Shown piece by piece: positions 34,506-40,332 of a DNA stretch of 40,332 bases. Location of the stretch: assembly GCA_964636625.1 (NCBI GenBank), contig CAZWUL010000007.1, positions 1 through 40,332 on the forward strand, read 5' to 3'. Position 1 is the first letter of the stretch. Each line of letters begins with the position of its first letter. The stretch comes from CAZWUL01 sp964636625 (GTDB taxonomy: Bacteria > Atribacterota > Phoenicimicrobiia > Phoenicimicrobiales > Stramentimicrobiaceae). A program made the translations under genes and the position numbers. The notes beneath the pieces were generated by a model. That model was given only the letters and a program-made list of their open reading frames with translations, was not told where the DNA came from and ran no database searches.

Positions 34506-35486
34506 TTATCTATCCAGTACCATCATTTGCTTCCCTCCATATTCAATGCCAGTGCAGAAACCCTTGTCTTTAAAAATAGTCGTATTGTGCTTTTTATCTA
34601 TGAGCATAACATCTACTTCCCCTTGAAGATTTTCTTGGACAAGAGGGATCATCTTGCCATCCCTGGGACCGTTAAGAAGCATAAAATTTTCAGATAATGT
34701 TCGTGTTTTCATTTTTAGTGAGTATCGTCTGTTCTCCACTTGAATCGTAACATCTGAACCACTTTGCTGAACCTGAATTTGACTTCTGTTGATAGTTGTA
34801 AAGGAATAAAAGGTGCCGTCAACATATAAACCGATTAAAAAACCACGAAAAGAAAAAAATGAAAAAGGAATATGGGCAAGCGAACAGCTCAAAGAAGTTT
34901 TATCATGGCTAAAGTTGTTGGATTGTATCCAGATCCAGGAATAAGGGAAAGCACTGCCCTAATTCTTCTCCATATATCCCTTGCCCTGGGTAAATTTAAT
35001 CTCTTTTCCGTCTATATTGAGATAGCCTTCTAAATCCATATCCATTACACACACCTGGCTGTAGCATTGCATATTGGGAATAAAATTATAAAATCCCATA
35101 CTGCCAGGGTTCAATAAAGTATCCGGCCATTTGAGTATATTTTTAAAATTAACTGTACCTCTTATATGAAGATCCGCTTCAGCTATATTTAATTTGATGT
35201 GCTCTAAAGAAAAATCATTATCTTGAATAGAAACCTGAAAATTATGTTTTGAGGTGATAAATTCATCGGGGGGAAAGCGCAGATAATTATAGTTTACTTC
35301 TTTACCTTTTAATACCTGGATAAAGCTGTGAGAATGCTTTTTGGTTTTACCAAGGTGTATGCCCGGGATGAAAACAAAAACTTGTTGAGTACTGGCATCG
35401 ACTAACTTGAAATACCATCCCTCAAAAAATTTGCTTTTTTTATGCCAGCCATGATACAAATCTGGATTAACTAATTTACTAACCAT
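34506..35486 (-). pseudogene. tocopherol cyclase-like gene interrupted by an in-frame amber codon
   Basis: One continuous frame of 325 sense codons is split by a single TAG (34959-34961). The first part (175 codons) has LVNPDLYHGWHKKSKFFEGW and YFKLVDASTQQVFVFIPGIH and ends GKGYMEKN. Directly after TAG the frame continues GSAFPYSWIWIQSNNF and runs to LDR at 34506. In the family this site reads K(D/N)WGxxFPxxWIWxQ, so the stop replaces a tryptophan (TGG to TAG). The upstream part has a good GGGGGAAAG site. Bacterial members are lipid- or carotenoid-modifying candidates of unknown reaction. A recent nonsense mutation, suppression or a sequencing error could each explain it. Confidence 0.8.
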
Positions 35487-35658
35487 ATCTTTCCCCCTAC
35501 ATTGTAAAATTCAAAGAAAAATTGTTATTAATAATAATTATATCTTATCTGATGAGGCTTTATCACTGATCACCATCTATCCTCTAAAACATTTTCCCAT
35601 TTTCATGTTTAAATAAAATAACTGTCAACAATAAAGATTTGACCCCTATGTCTTAAAG

Positions 35659-36390
35659 TTAATAAAATTTCTGTATCCAACCTCCAAAGATAAATACCTC
35701 CAATATCGGGAACATTTTTTGAAGTGCTGGCTTGCAATTTGCATCAAAAGATTCTTTCATGTCTTCATCGGCTAAATCAGAAATAACCCGGAATGAAATA
35801 GCTTTTACTTTATTCAAGTTTGCAACACTCAAAACAGCAGATGTTTCCCAATTGCAGACAAGTCCATTAAAATTTTCATGTAATTCTCGCCTTAATTGAC
35901 GGGTTTTAACATCCTTTTCACCACAGGCAACATTGCCAATCCTAATATTAATTGCCATTGTTTCCTGGATATGTTCAGAAAATTCCTGAAATACTTTTTT
36001 GTAGAAAGGATCGTTTATCACTGTATGAGATTCGTCATCCTCAGAAGGTATTTTCCCCAATTCCTTACCAGAAGATGGGTCATATTCATAGGAATGTTCA
36101 GGACAAACAATATCAAAAATATTCAAATCTTTGGTTAGAGAACCAGCAACACCGGCATCAATGACAAAATCAGTTTGATATTTATCAATAACTAATTGAG
36201 TAGCAGAGCTACAATTGATTTTACCTATACCGGCTTTGATTGCATAAACCTCTATATTGTTCTCTTTTCTTTCTGAAATAATTCGTCCTGATAATTCTGA
36301 TTCATTTTTCATTCCCAGTATTTCTTTACAGGAATTGTATTCATCATCAAGCGGACAAATAATTCCAACTTTTATTTTTGTATTATTCAA
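35659..36390 (-). CDS. MTA/SAH nucleosidase-family protein
   Basis: A 243-residue phosphorylase-superfamily protein. The N-terminus KVGIICPLDDEYNS aligns with the MTAN opening (where GxMxEE is usual). VIDAGVAGSL is the GVAG loop, CNWETSAV carries the purine-site glutamate (usually DMEGAA), and FRVISDLADE carries the catalytic aspartate. It probably cleaves adenine from methylthioadenosine or S-adenosylhomocysteine, though the changed N-terminal acids leave room for another nucleoside. The start is TTG 36388-36390 with GAGGT upstream. A truncated duplicate of its 5' end lies at 37391-37536. Confidence 0.85.
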   Translation of the reverse strand: MNNTKIKVGIICPLDDEYNSCKEILGMKNESELSGRIISERKENNIEVYAIKAGIGKINCSSATQLVIDKYQTDFVIDAGVAGSLTKDLNIFDIVCPEHSYEYDPSSGKELGKIPSEDDESHTVINDPFYKKVFQEFSEHIQETMAINIRIGNVACGEKDVKTRQLRRELHENFNGLVCNWETSAVLSVANLNKVKAISFRVISDLADEDMKESFDANCKPALQKMFPILEVFIFGGWIQKFY

Positions 36391-36571
36391 AATGACCTCT
36401 TCTCTTAGATTATTAGATTATATATTGTGTTTTATGTCAAATGTTAAGTTAAGACCTAACTTCTCAGTTATTTTTAAATACAGATAAGAAGGGTAAGATT
36501 GTTTGAAAACGAGAGAAAAAGCTATTCTTGGATTTGAAGTTTTGGGTTTTTATGTCAATTCCCTGGTGTAT

Positions 36572-36910
36572 TTAAACCAATAATGTCTCAAGCTTTTTTA
36601 TTATTTCTAAGATCACATCCTGGGGTAATTTATCACAAAACTCGGCTTTCCTTATTTTCCAATCAAGACTTTTAACTTGATCAGACAAGATAACACCTTT
36701 TACCTTTAGTTCTGAAGGAATCATTACTTCAAAAGGATATCCTTTTATTTGGCTGGTTATCGGGCATAATAAGGCTAACCCGACTTTACCATTATAAGAC
36801 TTAGGTGAAAGAACAGCTGCCGGACGCCTTCCGGATTGTTCATGTCCAGCTTGAGGCTGCATATTAATCCAAACAATATCTCCTCTATCGGGAATAAATC
36901 CTTTAACCAT
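36572..36910 (-). CDS. mazF: MazF/PemK-type endoribonuclease toxin
   Basis: About 112 residues: RGDIVWINMQPQAGHEQSGR and RPAAVLSPKSYN are the MazF opening, with the conserved arginines, followed by LLCPITSQIKGYPFEV and VILSDQVKSLDW. It should cut mRNA at short motifs. The ATG at 36908-36910 overlaps the antitoxin's stop as TGATG; the TTG two codons earlier is less likely. Confidence 0.92.
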   Translation of the reverse strand: MVKGFIPDRGDIVWINMQPQAGHEQSGRRPAAVLSPKSYNGKVGLALLCPITSQIKGYPFEVMIPSELKVKGVILSDQVKSLDWKIRKAEFCDKLPQDVILEIIKKLETLLV

Positions 36911-37152
36911 CACCAAACTTCTTTGCCAACCGGTGCACCGGAATCAATTTCCCCATGGAGATTATTCTCAGAAACATCGGCTAAAAGGTTTTTGAGAGAA
37001 TATTTTTTCTCACGAATTGGTTTTATAATTATACTATCCCTATCAATAGATAGATTAACCCATTCATTTAGCTCCAGATTTGCATCAGAAGCCAAATATT
37101 TTGGAATTCGCAAGGCTAAGCTGTTCCCCCATTTTTTAATTTTTGTTTTCAT
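36910..37152 (-). CDS. mazE: MazE-type antitoxin
   Basis: About 80 residues. MKTKIKKWGNSLALRIPKYL is the classic MazE/AbrB DNA-binding half, and the acidic tail (SENNLHGEIDSGAPVGKEVW) would bind MazF. I place the start at ATG 37150-37152, six bases after AAGGTG. It overlaps mazF and has its own promoter at 37200-37228. Confidence 0.92.
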   Translation of the reverse strand: MKTKIKKWGNSLALRIPKYLASDANLELNEWVNLSIDRDSIIIKPIREKKYSLKNLLADVSENNLHGEIDSGAPVGKEVW

Positions 37153-37199
37153 CAATAACACCTTCCAATAAAAAACGATTGCATTTTGTATCTACAATG

Positions 37200-37228
37200 A
37201 TTATACATCGGTTATATAATAATTACAA
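37200..37228 (-). promoter_or_regulatory. mazEF promoter
   Basis: TTGTAA (37223-37228) and TATAAT (37200-37205) on the minus strand with an ideal 17-base spacer, 48 bases before mazE. Confidence 0.6.
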
Positions 37229-37390
37229 ATAATTTTTATGTATAAGTTAACCGTAATATTAAAAACCTAAGCGAAAATATTATTTAAAGAGGTAAGAGAA
37301 TGCCCTGGCCCAGATCACTGAATAGGATAAAAAGAAGTTAAAAAATTGATAATTAGCATAAAAATATTTTGATTTCTTTTTTTGGAACAT

Positions 37391-37536
37391 GGGTCATATT
37401 CATAGCCCTCTTTTCTTTCTGAAATCATTCGGCCTGATAATTCTGATTCATTTTTCAATCCCAGTATTTCTTTACAGGTATTGCATTCATCATCAAGCGG
37501 GCAAATGATTCCAATCTTTGTTTTTGAATTATTTAA
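37391..37536 (-). pseudogene. truncated duplicate of the nucleosidase 5' end
   Basis: The minus strand copies the start of the 35659-36390 gene: LNNSKTKIGIICPLDDECNT then CKEILGLKNESELSGRMISE, RKEG, and then jumps to YEYDP, about 65 codons further on in the intact gene. The start codon has changed from TTG to TTA. Homology continues upstream to about 37580 (the TTTTATGT word). So this is a decayed duplicate with an internal deletion. The other parts of 37153-37799 show no gene apart from the mazEF promoter. Confidence 0.8.
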
Positions 37537-37799
37537 AATAACCTCTTCTTGAAATATATATTGCTTTTTATGTTAAATATAGAGATACGAAAAGCATCAT
37601 TTACTATATTGTGAGCTTGTGAAGCCAGACCCCTTTCTACATGACCCTTTCTTCAGACAGGTTGATTTTTATAAGTATTTAGATTAAAAAGATCCACCAA
37701 TAGGCAGCTCCATTAGAATCATATTATTTTCATAATAACATTTGTTTGTGACAACTGTATGTCAGAAATTGAAAAATATTTAGAGTCACAGCAAAGAAA

Positions 37800-38591
37800 T
37801 TACCTTAACAATTCAATAAATTGATTGAATCTATTAAAAATATCATCCCTGACATCATCAATATATTCGTCTGGACCATTTTCCTTTTCAACCATTAAGC
37901 AACCAGGACTAGTTTTCTTTTTAAAATATTTATTTATATTTGAAATTTCATTTAAAAAATAACCCTTTTCATAATAATGGCGAATTTCATCCAAAATGAC
38001 ATCTAAATTCTCGGCATATCTCAAAATATAATACATATAATATAAATCCTTGGCTTGTTTTGCATTATTTTCTCTATCTATGAATGTAACCCCCTTGTGA
38101 TATAAGAATGCAGAAGGTTTCGGACATTTTAGATAATAAATATTTTCAGGCTTACCTCCTTTAGCTTTAAGAAAAATGGTATTTTGTATTAAGAAATCAA
38201 ACTTTGCAATTTTATTAACACTTATCTTTCTTCCAAGTAAGTTTTCCAATTTTTTGTTTTTTACACCAGAATCAACTATAAACTCAACAGGCATCTTACC
38301 CTTTTTGTAAAAAACAACAGGATATATCTTGCCTAATTGTATGTGACGTTGTTCATAATCCAATGAAGATAATATTTGATATATATTTTGCGGATATGTT
38401 TTATTGCTTTTTTCACCTAAACCAAAATCAATATCAACTGTTATAATGGGCTCTATTGAAATATTTTTCCATAAAAACTTGCTATACAAATAAGCTAACC
38501 AACCACCTACAATAACAAGGTCATCTAAATATTCTTTTAAATCATCAAGTACTTCAAAAAATAGTAATTCACTCTCATGAATGTCAAGCAA
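37800..38591 (-). CDS. AbiEii-type nucleotidyltransferase toxin
   Basis: A 263-residue protein. VIVGGWLAYLYSKF (about 27-40) and ITVDIDFGL (about 49-57) are the nucleotidyltransferase G-G-x-A and D-x-D elements; KDLYYMYYILRYAENL follows in the helical part. In AbiE systems this toxin modifies tRNA acceptor ends and is held in check by AbiEi. The start is TTG 38589-38591, which overlaps the stop of the antitoxin gene by eight bases (TTGCTTGA) and has AAAAGGAG upstream. The length is near typical. Confidence 0.8.
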   Translation of the reverse strand: MLDIHESELLFFEVLDDLKEYLDDLVIVGGWLAYLYSKFLWKNISIEPIITVDIDFGLGEKSNKTYPQNIYQILSSLDYEQRHIQLGKIYPVVFYKKGKMPVEFIVDSGVKNKKLENLLGRKISVNKIAKFDFLIQNTIFLKAKGGKPENIYYLKCPKPSAFLYHKGVTFIDRENNAKQAKDLYYMYYILRYAENLDVILDEIRHYYEKGYFLNEISNINKYFKKKTSPGCLMVEKENGPDEYIDDVRDDIFNRFNQFIELLR

Positions 38592-39264
38592 ACTTTTCTC
38601 CTTTTGTTATCAATATTTTTTTAAGATATTCTGCATGTTCTCTTCCTCGTGGTTGAAACTGATATAAGTCCAAATATAACTGCAAATTGGATACAACTGG
38701 ATAATCCTCTATTATTTGAATTTCATTAAATATGCTATTCCTGTAAAAGGGGTCTATAAAATGAATATTCCCACCTCGAACCAGCTCTTTCAATCCTAAG
38801 CTTTGTCTAATACTCAAAATATCTTTCTCCCAATTTTCAGGTTTTATATATAAATAAATATCTGTTGTTCTAACAAAAGATGTAATTAGATTAGCGCCTG
38901 AATGCAATGTTAAAGCATATTCCTGCCCTCTTAAAGCTGATTTTAATTTTTTTAGAATATTCTCATCCGGGGAATAATAGGAATCAATTTCATTTTTTTC
39001 AAAATGATACCATTTTAGCCAGTCATTAATTACTTTCTCAGGATTGGTTAAAACAGAAAAACTTTTCGGACCTTTTTTTATTCTTTCAATATATCCTTTA
39101 ATCTCCATTGACTGTAATACTTCTTGAGCCATACCAATACTTAATAGCTCGGTTGAACTAAAATCACGAACGACCCATTCCCTCCCGGGATTCCGCAGCA
39201 TCATTCGTATAACAATCGAAGCTTTATCTGCAAATAGATTTTTAAACTTCTTCTTTTTGGCCAT
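38584..39264 (-). CDS. AbiEi-type antitoxin / autorepressor (type IV TA)
   Basis: About 226 residues. The N-terminal winged helix (NPGREWVVRDFSSTELLSIG then MAQEVLQSMEIKGYIERIKK) is followed by the AbiEi body with YALTLHSGANLITSFVRTTD, IYLYI and LQLYLDLYQFQPRGREHAEY. In type IV modules this protein blocks the toxin and represses the operon. I place the start at ATG 39262-39264 (MAKKKKFK), five bases after AAGGTGA; earlier GTG/ATG codons in frame lie inside the operator and lack a ribosome site. Confidence 0.85.
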   Translation of the reverse strand: MAKKKKFKNLFADKASIVIRMMLRNPGREWVVRDFSSTELLSIGMAQEVLQSMEIKGYIERIKKGPKSFSVLTNPEKVINDWLKWYHFEKNEIDSYYSPDENILKKLKSALRGQEYALTLHSGANLITSFVRTTDIYLYIKPENWEKDILSIRQSLGLKELVRGGNIHFIDPFYRNSIFNEIQIIEDYPVVSNLQLYLDLYQFQPRGREHAEYLKKILITKGEKFA

Positions 39265-39333
39265 ATTGTTCACCTTAAACATAATGTTCACTTTTTATTG
39301 AACATTATATAATAAATGAACATTGATAGTCAA
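39265..39333 (-). promoter_or_regulatory. AbiE promoter with symmetric four-half-site operator
   Basis: TTGACT (39328-39333), 18 bases, TATAAT (39304-39309) on the minus strand; start near 39297. Half-sites ATTGTTCA (39265-39272), AATGTTCA (39283-39290), TGAACATT (39299-39306) and TGAACATT (39317-39324) are all symmetric about 39294/39295, with 18 bases between the two on each side. The sites cover the spacer, the -10, the start site and the ribosome site of the antitoxin gene. The rest of the spacer to 39575 shows no gene. Confidence 0.85.
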
Positions 39334-39575
39334 TAACATTCTAATGAACTCCAGGAAATTCCTTTTTCATTCTTTAGCCTTTCAGTCTTCAGAAAAAACC
39401 ACCAGAGAATGTCAAAAATTCTTAAGAAAAGGACTCTGGTAACAATAGCATTCAATTAAAAAAATTGTAGCAGGTATCTCAAACTCAATTTTGGAAAATA
39501 AATAAAATTTCATTTTAAGCACCATATGAAGTGAATTGACACTATATATACACCTTGCTATGTGGCGTGCACAAA

Positions 39576-39908
39576 TCAAGAGATCTTAGAAAGTATGTAC
39601 TGATTTACAGATACACCTTCCTCTGCTGATTTAATAACTAGATTCTTATGCACTTCCACCGGTACACGTAAAGTTAAATTACCTTTATATTTTTTCATTC
39701 CAAACGGTTCTGGGATTTTTTCATTTTCTTCATTCATCCATTCAATTGTATTTTTGACAACTTCTTTAATTTCCTTTAACGCGCCTTCAACTGTATCTCC
39801 ATGAGCCATTAATGAAGGAAACTCAAGACATCTGGCAATATGAGTTTTATCCTCTTCAGACCATTCTACTCTATATGTGTATTTCTCAATTAATTCATGA
39901 GTTTTCAT
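39576..39908 (-). CDS. hicB: HicB-type antitoxin
   Basis: A 110-residue protein. The N-terminal HicB fold is YTYRVEWSEEDKTHIARCLE then FPSLMAHGDTVEGALKEIKE, and the C-terminus is a ribbon-helix-helix (NLTLRVPVEVHKNLVIKSAE then VSVNQYILSKI) that should bind the operator. It overlaps hicA by 14 bases, with GGAGGT as ribosome site within hicA. Confidence 0.93.
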   Translation of the reverse strand: MKTHELIEKYTYRVEWSEEDKTHIARCLEFPSLMAHGDTVEGALKEIKEVVKNTIEWMNEENEKIPEPFGMKKYKGNLTLRVPVEVHKNLVIKSAEEGVSVNQYILSKIS

Positions 39909-40131
39909 CGTTGACCTCCAATTTCTTCAGTGCTTTTACAACTATCTTCACCTGGTATAGTTTTGCCATTTTTCCATCTTTTTGTATGTTTATTCTTGGG
40001 TCCCCTTTCCATGGCGTCTTGAAAATATGATGACTGCCTTTAACCCTGGGAACCCCAAAATGCTTCGTACATATGTTGATTAAATCATCGAATTTGACAT
40101 TTTTGGGATTGGCTAAAATATCTTTTTTCAT
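39895..40131 (-). CDS. hicA: HicA-type mRNA interferase toxin
   Basis: A 78-residue double-stranded-RNA-binding-fold toxin with the catalytic histidine in KGSHHIFKTP (about 31-40). It is first in the pair, as usual. ATG 40129-40131 has no ribosome site, and the predicted transcript starts about one base before it, so a leaderless message is likely. Confidence 0.92.
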   Translation of the reverse strand: MKKDILANPKNVKFDDLINICTKHFGVPRVKGSHHIFKTPWKGDPRINIQKDGKMAKLYQVKIVVKALKKLEVNDENS

Positions 40132-40135
40132 ATGT

Positions 40136-40167
40136 TATATGATAGTGTATATGATAGCATTAGTCAA
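40136..40167 (-). promoter_or_regulatory. hicAB promoter with direct-repeat operator
   Basis: TTGACT (40162-40167), 17 bases, TATCAT (40139-40144) on the minus strand. TATATGATAG occurs twice, at 40136-40145 and 40148-40157 (12-base period), covering the -10 and the spacer; this suits a HicB ribbon-helix-helix dimer. The remaining DNA to the window end shows no gene. Confidence 0.65.
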
Positions 40168-40332
40168 TGCCTATTTACTTTTATTCTATTATTAAAACTA
40201 TCTTGTATGTAACATAGCCCCACCAATAAATTAAAAGTAACTATTTTTTAAAGTAGGGTTTTGAGGTGATTTTATAAACCCTAGTTTTGCAGTAACCAAA
40301 TGAAATCAAGTTGTATAACTCCTTGCAAACTG

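Noticed and set aside
34959..34961. Pyrrolysine or other recoded amino acid at the TAG
   Set aside because: The family motif has Trp at this site, TGG to TAG is a one-base change, and no pyl genes or suppressor tRNA are in the window.
39402..39441. CCAGAG ... CTCTGG inverted repeat between hicB and the AbiE promoter
   Set aside because: Only six-base arms with a long loop, not near a stop codon with a T-run; could be chance.

Overview
The window is AT-rich DNA (roughly one third G+C by eye) from an anaerobe-like bacterium. It carries two TRAP transporters, a LonA protease, a primary sigma factor without region 1.1, metal or Fe-S dependent dehydratases, and many toxin-antitoxin modules. Both TRAP binding proteins have ordinary signal peptides without a lipobox cysteine, which suggests a diderm cell with a periplasm. 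This fits candidate phyla such as Atribacterota better than a monoderm Firmicute, but the assignment is an inference. Almost every gene is on the minus strand. Only the GntR regulator and two GNAT genes are on the plus strand.

168-12268: a catabolic locus. A FadR/FCD-type GntR regulator is divergent from a co-directional run of eleven genes: TRAP system 2 (dctP-dctQ-dctM), aconitase X large and small subunits, a UxaA/SuyAB-type two-subunit dehydratase, a LarA-like (DUF2088) nickel-racemase homologue, and TRAP system 1 (dctP-dctQ-dctM). The likely plan is import of hydroxy- or sugar-acids, inversion or epimerisation at the alpha carbon, then dehydration to 2-keto-3-deoxy or enamine-type products. 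No published pathway known to me has exactly this set, so it is the best candidate here for an undescribed system.

12269-17527: a decayed nitroreductase, an MFS transporter with a structured leader, a DUF3159-like membrane protein, and a Rieske / cysteine synthase / ICMT-like methyltransferase group. 17528-21701: a three-gene glycosyltransferase operon that includes an unusual GT2 fused to a cyclic-nucleotide-binding-like domain. 21702-26942: housekeeping and stress genes (sigma-70, an RRM RNA-binding protein with two mutually exclusive leader hairpins, Lon protease, and a MarR regulator that probably controls both itself and lon).

26943-40332: accessory DNA with REP/MITE-like repeats, pseudogenes and partial duplications. 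It holds a SWIM-zinc protein, a stand-alone archaeal-type ThrRS editing domain, two GNAT proteins, a GYD protein, a tocopherol-cyclase-like gene broken by an in-frame amber codon, and a nucleosidase with a truncated duplicate. It also holds four toxin-antitoxin modules: RelE-like, MazEF, AbiE type IV and HicAB. The AbiE promoter has a striking symmetric array of four half-sites, and the HicAB promoter predicts a leaderless mRNA.
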